NCBI RefSeq assembly: GCF_000241345.1
Contig: NZ_BAED01000003.1
Coordinates: 124,001 to 188,000 of the forward strand
Source: Gordonia amarae NBRC 15530
Lineage (GTDB): Bacteria; Actinomycetota; Actinomycetes; Mycobacteriales; Mycobacteriaceae
DNA length: 64,000 bases
Direction of reading: 5' to 3'
The position numbers were made by a program, and so were the translations under genes. Every line of letters begins with the position of its first letter. Positions within the stretch are counted from its first letter, which is position 1. The notes below the pieces were generated by a model. It did no database searches. It saw nothing but the letters and a program-made list of their open reading frames with translations, and was not told where the DNA came from. Of this stretch, positions 9,708 through 18,753 are shown piece by piece.

Positions 9708-10592
9708 ATGATGATTCCCGTGACTTTCAGGGGCAGTGGATCCATCGAAACCGGCAATGTCTCCGGCGGCGGCGGTGGCGGTGGCGGCCGTGGGCGAATC
9801 GCACTAGGCGGCGGCGCCGGCCTGCTGGTGACCATCGTGGCGCTGCTGTTCGGCGTCAATCCCGGCGACATCATGGGCGGGGGCGATAGCGGCGGCGGCG
9901 GTCAGGACACCGCAGTCGTGTCGGAGATCGACAAGCAGCTCCAGGCGTGCACCTTCGAGAAGGCCAACACCGACACCCTGTGCCGTATCAAGGCCACCAC
10001 GGTGAGCGTGGACAAGGTGTGGACCAAGCTCCTCGACGGCTACACCGAACCCAAGACCACGATCTTCTCCGATTCGGTCAACACCGGGTGCGGCGCCGCG
10101 TCGTCGTCGACGGGCCCGTTCTACTGCCCGGCCGACAAGACCGCCTACTTCGATCCGACGTTCTTCAACATGCTGGTGAAGATGGGCGGCAGCGACGGCC
10201 CGCTGTCACAGATGTACGTGGTGGCCCACGAATACGGACACCACGTACAGAACCTCACGGGCGCTTTGCAGAAGGGCAACCAGATGGGTTCGCACGGCGC
10301 CACGTCCGGTTCCGTGCGCACCGAGCTGCAGGCCGATTGCTACGCGGGTGTGTGGGCGTTCCACTCTGACAAGGGTGACGACGCGCTGCTCGAACCGCTG
10401 ACCTCTGATCAGATCGCGACGGCCATCCAGACCGCGCGGGCGATCGGCGACGACACCATCCAGGGTTCCAGTTCCAACCCGGAGAGCTGGACCCACGGTT
10501 CTGCCAAGCAGCGGGTGAAGTGGTTCAGCACCGGCTACAAGAGCGGTGACCCCAACTCCTGCGACACGTTCTCCGCCGGCAATCTCGGCTGA
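9708..10592 (+). CDS. Membrane-anchored neutral zinc metallopeptidase (YpfJ family)
   Basis: About 294 residues. A Gly-rich cytoplasmic head (SGGGGGGGGRGRIALGGG) is followed by one transmembrane segment (LLVTIVALLFGV) and a Gly-rich linker. The extracellular zinc-peptidase domain has the motif HEYGHHVQN, a third zinc ligand probably in RTELQADCYAG, and four or more cysteines. Starts at 9708, 9711 (both ATG) and 9720 (GTG, giving VTFRGSGSIE) are all possible; relatives usually begin near the last. The natural substrate is unknown. It is divergent from aspS. Confidence 0.85.
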   Translation: MMIPVTFRGSGSIETGNVSGGGGGGGGRGRIALGGGAGLLVTIVALLFGVNPGDIMGGGDSGGGGQDTAVVSEIDKQLQACTFEKANTDTLCRIKATTVSVDKVWTKLLDGYTEPKTTIFSDSVNTGCGAASSSTGPFYCPADKTAYFDPTFFNMLVKMGGSDGPLSQMYVVAHEYGHHVQNLTGALQKGNQMGSHGATSGSVRTELQADCYAGVWAFHSDKGDDALLEPLTSDQIATAIQTARAIGDDTIQGSSSNPESWTHGSAKQRVKWFSTGYKSGDPNSCDTFSAGNLG

Positions 10593-10651
10593 GCCGCGCG
10601 CCGGGTCAGCGCGGTGGGTCACCGGAATGGCGCAATCTACACAGTTGTAAC

Positions 10652-10670
10652 TTAGGGTTGACTAAGCTAC
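10652..10670. promoter_or_regulatory. Candidate IdeR/DtxR iron box
   Basis: The 19-bp sequence TTAGGGTTGACTAAGCTAC matches the IdeR consensus (TTAGGTTAGSCTAACCTAA) at 14 of 19 positions and has inner arms CTTAG/CTAAG. It sits 63-81 bp before the ATG of the small secreted protein, and it contains a TTGACT (10658-10663) that could be the -35. A possible -10 is TATACG at 10679-10684, although the 15-bp spacing is short. Iron-dependent repression is therefore plausible for the next gene. Confidence 0.5.
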
Positions 10671-10732
10671 TGCTCCTTTATACGGTTCACGCAATCATCC
10701 AGTGATTCATCATGTGAACAAGGGAGTGTGTG

Positions 10733-11221
10733 ATGCGGCATGTTTTGCGCGCGGTGACTGTCGGATTGTTCGCGGTGCTCATGTCCGCCGGGCTGGTGTC
10801 ACCCGCCTCGGCCGACGTGTCCATCCGCAACGGCAAGGTTCCGGACCTGTATGTCCGGTCGGCCACTCCGAGCGTCGCACAGGTCGAGCGGCAGTACGCG
10901 GCGATGTGGAACCCCAACCTGCCGATCGGCCCCAAGTACGAGGTGAGCCTCAACGGCGGCAACCCCACCGTGCAGAAGAACCTGCGCCAGGCCATGTCGA
11001 TGAGCCGCACCTACGACTACTTCTCCATCCAGGGACGCGTCCTCGGCAAGCCCACGATCAACGGTAACCGGATGACCATTCGTGGCACGGGCGTCATGGC
11101 CGGCTTCCCCGCCCAGTCGTTCACGTACTACTACGTCCGGCAGAACGGGCTGTGGAAGTTCGACTGGAAGGCCAACTGCAAAGCCAGCGGCTGCCAGGGC
11201 GTCACGAACTGGGGCTACTGA
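10733..11221 (+). CDS. Small secreted protein, MTB12-like
   Basis: A 162-residue protein with a clear signal peptide: MRHVLRAV, a hydrophobic stretch, and cleavage near SPASA-DVS. The mature part (about 135 residues) is rich in beta strands, with two cysteines near the C-terminus (NCKASGCQG) likely to pair. Size, layout and the pattern of a helix followed by a curved sheet recall the low-molecular-weight antigen MTB12/CFP-2 group of mycobacteria, but identity is too low to be sure by eye. AGGGAG lies seven bases before the ATG; a GTG one codon earlier is less well placed. The iron box upstream suggests production under iron limitation. Confidence 0.75.
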   Translation: MRHVLRAVTVGLFAVLMSAGLVSPASADVSIRNGKVPDLYVRSATPSVAQVERQYAAMWNPNLPIGPKYEVSLNGGNPTVQKNLRQAMSMSRTYDYFSIQGRVLGKPTINGNRMTIRGTGVMAGFPAQSFTYYYVRQNGLWKFDWKANCKASGCQGVTNWGY

Positions 11222-11241
11222 ACGCCACAGCGGGCGCGCCG

Positions 11242-11994
11242 GTGACCCCCACGCGGGGGATCTCCGTGTCGGGAGTGTCCAAGCGTTTCGGCGACAACCA
11301 GGTCGTCGACGATGTCACCCTCGGTGCCGGTGCCGGTTCGCTCACCTACCTGCTCGGACCGAACGGCGCCGGTAAGACGACGGTGCTGCGCATGATCGCC
11401 GGCCTGACCACACCGGATGCCGGCATCATCACCGTCGACGGCTGCCGGTTGCGTGATTTCGCGCAGGTCAAACGCGCCGTCGGGTTCGGGCTCAATCCGT
11501 TCGCACACAACCCGAAACACTCCGCGCGCCAACATCTGCGCTGGCAGGCCAGGCTTGGCGGTATTCCTCTCACCGACGCCGACCGGGTACTGGATCTGGT
11601 GGGCCTGGGTTCGGTGTCGGGACGGCTGACCGGACGGTTCTCCTACGGCATGCTGCAGCGTCTCGGCATCGCCACCGCACTGCTCGGCGATCCCCGGTGC
11701 GTCGTCCTGGACGAGCCGGCCAACGGTCTCGACGTCGAGGGCACGCTGTGGCTGCGCGAACTGTTCGGGACGCTGACCACGCGGGGCAAGAGCCTGCTGG
11801 TGGCCTCCCACAGCCTGTCGGAGGTCGAGATCACCGCGGACCGGATCATCATCATGGGCAAGGGCCGCATCCTGACCGATGCGGACCGCGATGAGGTGCT
11901 CGCCCTCGGTACCGGGCCGCGCCGGCTGGAGTCGGCGTACGTGGAGATCACCCGCACCAGCGTCGACTACGTGGGCGGCGGTTCGTCGCGATGA
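11242..11994 (+). CDS. ABC exporter ATP-binding protein
   Basis: A 250-residue ATPase with Walker A (GPNGAGKTT), a Q-loop region, a signature (FSYGMLQRLG, a weak variant of LSGGQ), Walker B (CVVLDEPANGLD) and the switch His (VASHSLSE). It belongs to the DRA/ABC-2 exporter class. It overlaps the permease by four bases (ATGA at 11991). The start is uncertain: GTG at 11242 is used here, and GTG at 11266, preceded by GGGGGA, is an alternative. The substrate is unknown; no regulator is adjacent. Confidence 0.85.
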   Translation: MTPTRGISVSGVSKRFGDNQVVDDVTLGAGAGSLTYLLGPNGAGKTTVLRMIAGLTTPDAGIITVDGCRLRDFAQVKRAVGFGLNPFAHNPKHSARQHLRWQARLGGIPLTDADRVLDLVGLGSVSGRLTGRFSYGMLQRLGIATALLGDPRCVVLDEPANGLDVEGTLWLRELFGTLTTRGKSLLVASHSLSEVEITADRIIIMGKGRILTDADRDEVLALGTGPRRLESAYVEITRTSVDYVGGGSSR

Positions 11995-12848
11995 CGCACC
12001 GCAGACCGGACGGCACCCTCACGCCGGCCCTGCCCGACATGGCACCCGGGTCGGCGATCGTGGTGACGCACCTGCTGCGGGCGCTGCGCGCCGAACTCGG
12101 CAAGCTCAGCAGCCGCAGCCCCTTGTGGTACGCGGTGATCCCCCTGGCGGTGCTGATCCCGGCGGGGCTCAATTTCGGTATCGCCAAGGCCGCGCAGCTC
12201 AACAAGATCGACGGCAGCGGCGGCATGGACACCAACAACGCCGCGTACTGGATCATCGTGTTCTCCACGTTCATCCTGATGACGGGTGCGGTGACCTCGT
12301 TCTGCGGTGAGTTCCGGGACGGCACAGCGGAACTCGAGTTCGCCGTCCAGCCGCGCCGGTGGCTGCTCCCGGTGGCCAAGCTCATCGTCTTCGGCGGCAT
12401 CTCCGGCGTGGTCGCGCTGGTCACCACGTTCGGCATCATGTGGGGCTATCACGCACTGTTCCCCGATGTGTGGGGTCGCGTGGACGTGCTCTCCTACGAC
12501 GGCGTGCGGCTGTGGCTCGGCACACCACTGCTCACGGTGCTGGTGGTCGCGCTGGGCCTCGGTCTGTCCGCGCTGCTCCCCCGCCCCGGTCTCGTGGTGA
12601 TGCTCATCCTGCTGTGGAAGTTCGGGGTGGAGAAGTTTGTCGAGTTCCTCCAGGGCGACTTCGGGATCCTGCTGCAACGCTGGTCTCCGTTCCGCAACGC
12701 CGAGATCGGCGCGGGCCAGATGGTGACGTTCGACAGCCCGTTCGGTGGTGCACTCGGGTCGATGCTGTACTTCGCGGCAATCGCCGTGGGGTTCTTCGTG
12801 ATCGGGACCGTACGCCTGTCGCGGGGCGATCTTCGCGGCAGCGACTGA
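11991..12848 (+). CDS. ABC-2 type exporter permease
   Basis: A 285-residue protein with about six transmembrane segments, for example WYAVIPLAVLIPAGLNF, IIVFSTFILMTGAV, LIVFGGISGVVALVTTF and LLTVLVVALGLGLSALL. The motif CGEFRDGTAELEFAVQPRRW, between the second and third segments, is typical of ABC-2 permeases beside single ATPases. It is translationally coupled to the ATPase, so the two form one exporter in the plasma membrane. The exported molecule cannot be told from sequence. Confidence 0.82.
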   Translation: MTHRRPDGTLTPALPDMAPGSAIVVTHLLRALRAELGKLSSRSPLWYAVIPLAVLIPAGLNFGIAKAAQLNKIDGSGGMDTNNAAYWIIVFSTFILMTGAVTSFCGEFRDGTAELEFAVQPRRWLLPVAKLIVFGGISGVVALVTTFGIMWGYHALFPDVWGRVDVLSYDGVRLWLGTPLLTVLVVALGLGLSALLPRPGLVVMLILLWKFGVEKFVEFLQGDFGILLQRWSPFRNAEIGAGQMVTFDSPFGGALGSMLYFAAIAVGFFVIGTVRLSRGDLRGSD

Positions 12849-12907
12849 GCCCGTACGGCGTTTACCGTTCTGATTACAGTAACCAAGTCGGCGGCTAGGC
12901 TGGCGCC

Positions 12908-15067
12908 ATGTCACTGGCGATCACCGACGACCACCGGACCCTCGCGGAGACCTCTCGCGCGTTTCTCGTGTCGGCGCACGTGCGCGCCGAGGCCCGCGGG
13001 CTCCTCGACGCACCAGCCGAGTCCCTCCCGTCGTTCTGGCCTCGGATCGCCGAATTGGGCTGGACCGGAATCCATCTCGATGAACGGTATGGCGGTGCGG
13101 GCCTGGGCCTGAGCGAGCTCGCGGTCATCATCAACGAGGCCGGGTACGAGTGCGCGCCCGGTCCGCTGCTGCCCACGGTCATCGCGTCGGCGATCGTCTC
13201 TGTCGCCGGGGACGACGCCCAGCGTGACGCGCTGCTTCCGGGATTCGCCGATGGCACCGCCATCGGCGGGGTCGGCCTGCACGGCTCGCTCGACCGGTCG
13301 GGTGAATCCTTGTCCGGTGACGCCGGCGTGGTCCTGAGCGCGTCCCTGGCCACCCATCTGCTGGTGGTCTCCGGCGCCGACGTGCTCATCGTGGATGCAT
13401 CGGCAGACGGTATCGCCATCGCCACCGCACCGAGTTTTGACCCGACTCGTCGTTCGGCCCGGGTCACATTCACCGACGTCCCGCTCTCGAGAGTCTCGGT
13501 CCTGGCCGGTGCGGCGGCGACGGCGGTGGCGATCGCCCGCACCCTCACCGCGGCGGAGGCCGCGGGCGGTGCCGCCCGGTGCACCGACGACGCCGTCGCC
13601 TACGCCAAGATCCGCAGCCAGTTCGGCCGGGTCATCGGCACGTTCGGACCGGTGAAGCATCACTGTGCCAACATGCTCAACGCCGCCGAACTGGCCGCCG
13701 CTGCGGTCTGGGATGCGGCTCGCGCCGCCGACGACGATCCCGGCCAATTCGTGATCGCGGCAGCATCGGCCGCGGCACTGGCTCAACAGGCGTTCATCGA
13801 CAACGCCCAGCGCACCATCCAGCTCCACGGCGGCATCGGTTTCACCTGGGAACACGACGGGCATGTGCTGCTGCGCCGTGCTTCCGCGCTCAGTGCCTTC
13901 GCCGCGCCGGCCGTCGCGGCCGAACACGTCACCGCGCTGGCCGAGGCGGGTGTGGTGCGGCAGGGGCGGCTGGACCTGCCCGCCGAGGCTGAGTCGATCC
14001 GCACCGAGATCGCCGGCCTTATCGCCCCGATCGCGGCCGCCCCGGTCGATGAGCGGCGTCGGCTGCTGGTCGATGCGGGTCTGGCGATGCCGCACTGGCC
14101 CACGCCGTGGGGCCGGGCCGCGGGCGCCGTAGAACAACTCGTGATCGACGAGGGGATGGCGCGCGCGGGAGTCCGCAAGGTGCAACTTTCGATCACCGGA
14201 TGGGTTGTGCTGTCGGTGATCTCGCACGGTACGCCCGAGCAGATCGAGCGGTGGGTGCGGCCCGCGCTGTACGGCGAGACAATCTGGTGCCAGTTGTTCA
14301 GCGAACCCGAGGCCGGGTCGGACGCCGCCTCGGTGCGCACCCGGGCCGTCCGCTCGGACGGCGGCTGGATCGTCAACGGACAGAAGATCTGGACGAGCGA
14401 CGCACACAAGGCCGCGTTCGGTCTGGCGACGATCCGCACCGATCCCGACGTCCCGAAGCATGCCGGGATCACCACGATGGTCATCGACCTCAAGGCACCC
14501 GGGGTCACGATCGTGCCGCTGCGCGATGCCGGCGGTACGACACTCTTCAACGAGGTCTACTTCGACGACGTGTTCGTCCCCGACACCGATGTCGTCGGTC
14601 CGGTCAACGAGGGCTGGCGGGTGGCCCGCTCCACCCTCGGCAACGAGCGGGTCACCATCGGCGGCGACGGTCTGACCGCCACCATCGATCCGCTGCAGGC
14701 CTGGCGCGACCGCACCGTCGAGGTCGACGGCGCCCGGCGGCGCACCGGTGAGCTGGTCGCACAGAAGCAGGCACTACGGGCGATGAACCTGCGGCGCGCG
14801 CAGCGCGCGGTGATCGGCGGCGAACCCGGTCCGGAGGGCAATGTCACCAAGTTGCTCACCGCCGAACACGGCCAGCGCGCACTGGATCTCGCGATGGAGC
14901 TACAGGGGCCGGAGGCCGCGCTGGCCGACGGACCGGCCGCGATGACGTCGATGCTGTACGTGTATGCCCGGCAGAACACCATCGCCGGCGGCACCTCGGA
15001 GATCTCCCGCAATCAGATCGGCGAACGCATCCTGGGCTTGCCCCGCGACCCGCTGCTGCATCAGTGA
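12908..15067 (+). CDS. Double-domain acyl-CoA dehydrogenase (FadE type)
   Basis: A 719-residue protein made of two acyl-CoA dehydrogenase units. The first (about 1-350) has the N-terminal helical domain and RSQFGRVIGTFGPVKH with IQLHGGIGFTWEHD. The second (about 360-715) carries LFSEPEAGSDAASVRTRAV and the flavin- and acyl-binding regions ending in NTIAGGTSEISRNQIGERILG. Length and layout match mycobacterial FadE6/FadE22/FadE34-like fusions, some of which act on sterol or branched side-chain CoA esters. Here the substrate is only guessed to be a lipid-derived acyl-CoA. It stands alone, read 59 bp after the ABC permease. Confidence 0.88.
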   Translation: MSLAITDDHRTLAETSRAFLVSAHVRAEARGLLDAPAESLPSFWPRIAELGWTGIHLDERYGGAGLGLSELAVIINEAGYECAPGPLLPTVIASAIVSVAGDDAQRDALLPGFADGTAIGGVGLHGSLDRSGESLSGDAGVVLSASLATHLLVVSGADVLIVDASADGIAIATAPSFDPTRRSARVTFTDVPLSRVSVLAGAAATAVAIARTLTAAEAAGGAARCTDDAVAYAKIRSQFGRVIGTFGPVKHHCANMLNAAELAAAAVWDAARAADDDPGQFVIAAASAAALAQQAFIDNAQRTIQLHGGIGFTWEHDGHVLLRRASALSAFAAPAVAAEHVTALAEAGVVRQGRLDLPAEAESIRTEIAGLIAPIAAAPVDERRRLLVDAGLAMPHWPTPWGRAAGAVEQLVIDEGMARAGVRKVQLSITGWVVLSVISHGTPEQIERWVRPALYGETIWCQLFSEPEAGSDAASVRTRAVRSDGGWIVNGQKIWTSDAHKAAFGLATIRTDPDVPKHAGITTMVIDLKAPGVTIVPLRDAGGTTLFNEVYFDDVFVPDTDVVGPVNEGWRVARSTLGNERVTIGGDGLTATIDPLQAWRDRTVEVDGARRRTGELVAQKQALRAMNLRRAQRAVIGGEPGPEGNVTKLLTAEHGQRALDLAMELQGPEAALADGPAAMTSMLYVYARQNTIAGGTSEISRNQIGERILGLPRDPLLHQ

Positions 15068-15165
15068 TGCCGCGAGCTGTATCCATGGGATCCTGATGCC
15101 TCTCGACGGAGGTCGCGGCGCGGTTTGAGTCGTTTACGCCGATAAGCGACCCACATTGCACGGAC

Positions 15166-16026
15166 CTATCGTGTCGACGGGGCGGTCCGCACAAATCTGA
15201 ACACAACGGTGTTGAGGCCGCATGGCAGCGGTTCGATTGCCGCGACCCGCAGCACGTTGCGGGTGGTGTCGTAGTCGACGCCTTCGGATTCCCAGTCGCC
15301 GGCGCAGGCGCTGCGGCCGCGTAACGGCAGCGTGAGTTCGGGCGACAGCCGTGCCGGGGTGACCGCACCGCCGAGTGGCGTGGTCAGGTTGACCGCGTGC
15401 AGGGTTTTCACCGCGCGGTCATCATCGATGCACAACAGCTTGCGTTCGGTGACGAAGTCGCAGGACTGAATGTCGCCAACAGTCCGGTCGAAGCGGATCT
15501 CGCCGATGTACCGGATCGTCGAACCATCAGGCTGCCCAACGGGATTGGCGAACACCAGTAGCCTCCGCTGCTGCTCGAACTCGCCGGACACCAGGTACTT
15601 GCCCGACGGCGAGACGGTGGCGAAAGAGTTGTTGGCCTTCTCCCCCGGCCGTACGCGGTGAAAGTAGGAACGTGCGCGTCCGGCGGCATCGGTCACCACG
15701 TACAGCTTCTTGCCAGACGTCAGGTTCTCGTAGGCGTCATAGGTGCGTCCGCCGTGGATGTCGTGGTCCCCGATGTGCGACCACCCGGCGAGCGCGAGGT
15801 CGGGCCGGATCGAGGTGTATCCGCGGACGGTGAGGCGCCCCGACGACGTGGTGGCCAGGCCCTGATTGGCGTCGACGCTGGGATGGTTCGAGGCTCCGGC
15901 GAGCCGCCATCCTGGCGCCGCGTGTGCCGCGGGTGCGGCACTGAGGGCGACCGCCGCCAGCGCGGCGGTGACCAGTCCGGTGAATCCTGCCCGAATCGTC
16001 GATCGACGTCGCAGTGCCATGCCCAT
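15166..16026 (-). CDS. Secreted protein of unknown function
   Basis: 286 residues with a signal peptide: a basic head (ALRRRSTIRAG), a hydrophobic core, and cleavage after APAAHA. The mature part consists of repeated beta-rich stretches (KLYVVTDAAGRARSYFHRV, YLVSGEFEQQRRLLVFAN, LLCIDDDRAVKTLHAVNL) that look like blades of a small beta-propeller. It has cysteine pairs (SCDFVTERKLLC and others). No catalytic motif is recognised. The ATG at 16020 is an alternative start. It is divergent from the MFS gene. Confidence 0.7.
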   Translation of the reverse strand: MGMALRRRSTIRAGFTGLVTAALAAVALSAAPAAHAAPGWRLAGASNHPSVDANQGLATTSSGRLTVRGYTSIRPDLALAGWSHIGDHDIHGGRTYDAYENLTSGKKLYVVTDAAGRARSYFHRVRPGEKANNSFATVSPSGKYLVSGEFEQQRRLLVFANPVGQPDGSTIRYIGEIRFDRTVGDIQSCDFVTERKLLCIDDDRAVKTLHAVNLTTPLGGAVTPARLSPELTLPLRGRSACAGDWESEGVDYDTTRNVLRVAAIEPLPCGLNTVVFRFVRTAPSTR

Positions 16027-16175
16027 GAACTGTAGTGGCCCATGTCACTGCCATCAGAGGTACCCTGGGTGCCATGCGCAAGCGACGATGACCTTCGGCC
16101 CGAACCTCGGCCCACGGCAGGGCTCCACCGGAAGAACCGATGTGAGTCCTGTTTCTTCGAGCCCGAAGGTTCATC

Positions 16176-17444
16176 GTGTTCACTGTTGTTCTCCGCGCGG
16201 ATGATTCGCGCATAGCTCGTCTCACCGTCCCCCTGTACGCGCATGTCGCGGCCAAGGAGTTCGTGCTCCTGTATCCCGTCTACGCGTTGCTGTTCGACGA
16301 GCACGGCCTGTCGGTGACGCAGATCGGCTCGCTGTTCGCGCTGTGGTCGGGCATCGGTCTGGTGACCGGTGTCCCGGCGGGTGCGCTGGCCGACGTCGTG
16401 TCGCGCCGATACGTGCTCGCCGCGGCCCCGATGCTCACCGCCGCGGGATTCACGCTGTGGCTTCTCGCACCCGGATATACCTCGTTCGCCGCGGGCTTCG
16501 TGTTGTGGGGCATCTCCGGATCACTCACCTCCGGCGCCCTGGAGGCGTTCGTCCACGACGAGCTGTCGCACCGCGGCGCGGTAGCCCGGTACGCGCGGGT
16601 GATGGGCGTGACGCGGGCGATCGAGATCGGCGCGGCCGGTGCGGCCACCCTGGTGGCCGTTCCCGTGCTGAACTGGGCGGGCCGGGGCGGCACAGACGGC
16701 GATTTCGCCGCGGTCGGGGCGGCCAGCGTCGCCACCTGTGTGCTGTGCGCGATCGCCGCGATGGCACTGCCCGAGAACCGGGGCCTGATCCCCGCAACCC
16801 CAGACCGTAAGTCCGCGGACGAGGACCCAAGCGCCGGGGAATCATCATTGGGTTACCTCGCCACGCTGCGCGCGGGCATCGTCGAGGCCCGTGACAACCG
16901 GCGGGTGCGCGTGGCGATCGTCCTCCTGGTGGTGCTCACGTCGTTCTGGGGCGTGCTCGACGAGTACGCACCGCTGCTGGTCGCCGACCACGGCGTGGCC
17001 ACCGAGACGATCCCCCTGGTGCTGGCCGTGATCTGGGCGGGTGCCACCGCCGGAGGACTGTGCGGCGGTGCACTCGCCAGGTGGCCCGACAGCGGCTTCG
17101 CCGGGTTGATCGCAGTGGGAGGGGTGTGCCTCGCGGCCGGTGCGGTCCTCGGCGGCATCGGCGGCTGGATGCTGCTCGCAGTCGCGTTCGGGATCTGTCA
17201 GGCCGCCGATGTGGTGGCCGATACCCGCCTGCAGGACACGATCACGGGCCAGAGCCGGGCAACGGTCACCTCACTGGGCGCCTTCGGCGCAGACGCGGCC
17301 GCCACCGCCGTGTATCCGGCGGTGGCGGCCGTGGTGTCGGCGACCTCGTACAGCGCGGCGTTCACCATGTTCGCCGCACCATATCTCGTTGTCGCGTGCG
17401 TGCTTTCGGCGACGTCGGCGCGCCGGCGACGCTACTTGGCGTAG
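16176..17444 (+). CDS. MFS transporter
   Basis: 422 residues with about twelve transmembrane segments and a central hydrophilic loop around NRGLIPATPDRKSADEDPSAG. The loop between segments 2 and 3 has GVPAGALADVVSRRYVL, a version of the MFS signature (G-x-LaDr-x-GRR). The start is GTG at 16176. The last 13 bases overlap the end of the convergent hydroxyacyl-CoA dehydrogenase gene. The substrate is unknown. Confidence 0.82.
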   Translation: MFTVVLRADDSRIARLTVPLYAHVAAKEFVLLYPVYALLFDEHGLSVTQIGSLFALWSGIGLVTGVPAGALADVVSRRYVLAAAPMLTAAGFTLWLLAPGYTSFAAGFVLWGISGSLTSGALEAFVHDELSHRGAVARYARVMGVTRAIEIGAAGAATLVAVPVLNWAGRGGTDGDFAAVGAASVATCVLCAIAAMALPENRGLIPATPDRKSADEDPSAGESSLGYLATLRAGIVEARDNRRVRVAIVLLVVLTSFWGVLDEYAPLLVADHGVATETIPLVLAVIWAGATAGGLCGGALARWPDSGFAGLIAVGGVCLAAGAVLGGIGGWMLLAVAFGICQAADVVADTRLQDTITGQSRATVTSLGAFGADAAATAVYPAVAAVVSATSYSAAFTMFAAPYLVVACVLSATSARRRRYLA

Positions 17445-18283
17445 TCGTAGAAGCCGCGGCCGCTCTTGCGGCCGAGGTAGCCGGCGTCGACCATGCGGCG
17501 CAGCAGCGGCGGCGGCGCGTAGTGCGACTCACGGAACTCGTCGTACAGCGATTCGGAGACGTCGAGCACGATGTCGAGGCCGACGGTGTCGCACAGGGCG
17601 AGCGGGCCCTGCGGGTGGGCGCAGCCGTTCACCATGCCGGTGTCGATGTCTTCCTTGGAGGCGTAGCCGCTCTCGTACATGCGGATGGCACTGACCAGGT
17701 ACGGGATGAGCAGGGCATTGACGACGAAGCCGCCGCGGTCACCGGCCTGGATCGGCTTCTTGCCGAGGTTGTCGCGGACGTAGTCGGTCACCTTCGCGGC
17801 GGCCTCGGGCGCGGTGGCGAGGCTGGAGATGATCTCGACGAGCGGCATCACCGGAACCGGGTTGAAGAAGTGCACACCCACCACGCGGGACGGGTCGGCG
17901 ACCTCCTTCGACACCCGGATGATCGGGATCGACGAGGTGTTGGTGGCCAGGATCGTCTCCTTAGGGGTGACCCTGTCCAGGTCCGCGAAGAACGACACCT
18001 TCAGGTTCTCGATCTCCGGGAGCGCCTCGATGACCAGTTCCCGGTCGCTGAAGTCGTCGACGGTGGTGGTCGTGGTCAGCCGGGCCAGCGCGGCGTCGGC
18101 GTCTTCCTCGCTCAGCTTGCCCCGCTTGACACCACGGGCCAAGGACGCGGCGATCCGGGCGCGGGCCGCGTCGGCGGTTTCCTGATCACGCTCGAGGATC
18201 AGCACCTGGTCGCCGGCCCGGGCCGCGACCTCGGCGATACCGGCGCCCATCGTGCCACCGCCGACCACACCTAGCTGCGTCAT
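17432..18283 (-). CDS. fadB2: 3-hydroxybutyryl-CoA (3-hydroxyacyl-CoA) dehydrogenase
   Basis: 283 residues. The Rossmann domain begins GVVGGGTMGAGIAEV; the catalytic His lies in GVHFFNPVPVMPLVE. NTSSIPI and the C-terminal domain (GPLALCDTVGLD, GYLGRKSGRGFYDY) complete the short-chain 3-hydroxyacyl-CoA dehydrogenase pattern. It oxidises 3-hydroxyacyl-CoA with NAD(P)+ or runs in reverse. The ATG at 18283 has GGAGAA eight bases upstream; a longer in-frame start seven codons earlier is less likely. The gene symbol follows mycobacterial usage. Confidence 0.92.
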   Translation of the reverse strand: MTQLGVVGGGTMGAGIAEVAARAGDQVLILERDQETADAARARIAASLARGVKRGKLSEEDADAALARLTTTTTVDDFSDRELVIEALPEIENLKVSFFADLDRVTPKETILATNTSSIPIIRVSKEVADPSRVVGVHFFNPVPVMPLVEIISSLATAPEAAAKVTDYVRDNLGKKPIQAGDRGGFVVNALLIPYLVSAIRMYESGYASKEDIDTGMVNGCAHPQGPLALCDTVGLDIVLDVSESLYDEFRESHYAPPPLLRRMVDAGYLGRKSGRGFYDYAK

Positions 18284-18391
18284 ATGACTGTTCTCCAATC
18301 TCACCAGGATGCGAGCCGGGGCCGGATGCCGTCGACCGCACTGTCATCGGGTCGATGATAGTGAGACCGCCGGCGACGATGCGGGTGAGGC

Positions 18392-18703
18392 TCAGGCCAG
18401 GTCGGTCAGATCACCGTGCGGCCCCGGGTTCACGCGGGTACCGGGCGGATAGCGCAGCATCGTCTCGTCGGCGAAAACACTGATCACATAACCGATTCCG
18501 TCGCCGTAGGCCACGCATACCAGGTAGCGCAGCGCATGATCGGGATCGGTGCGCCCCGTGGGCATCATCACCGGCACGCTGATCCCCGACACCCTGACCC
18601 GCTCGCCCGGACGGTCGGCCCGCCCGACGATGTCGCCGGGGCGCAGCTCGTCCGGATGCACGGGCTGCCCGGTGGTTGCCTCGACCGACGCGACTTCTGC
18701 CAT
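18392..18703 (-). CDS. Conserved small protein of unknown function
   Basis: 103 residues. The visible pattern is a compact beta domain: HPDELRPGDIVGRAD, ERVRVSGISVPV, YLVCVAYGDGIGYVISVFAD. The 'L-x-PGD-x-V' phrase resembles the head of small beta-barrel proteins. There is no signal peptide, membrane segment or known catalytic motif. It lies just downstream of the DUF2235 gene on the same strand (51 bp). Not recognised. Confidence 0.6.
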   Translation of the reverse strand: MAEVASVEATTGQPVHPDELRPGDIVGRADRPGERVRVSGISVPVMMPTGRTDPDHALRYLVCVAYGDGIGYVISVFADETMLRYPPGTRVNPGPHGDLTDLA

Positions 18704-18753
18704 GGTGCGACCCTAACAACAGCATCGGCACACCGACAGGGCCGACAGCCCCG

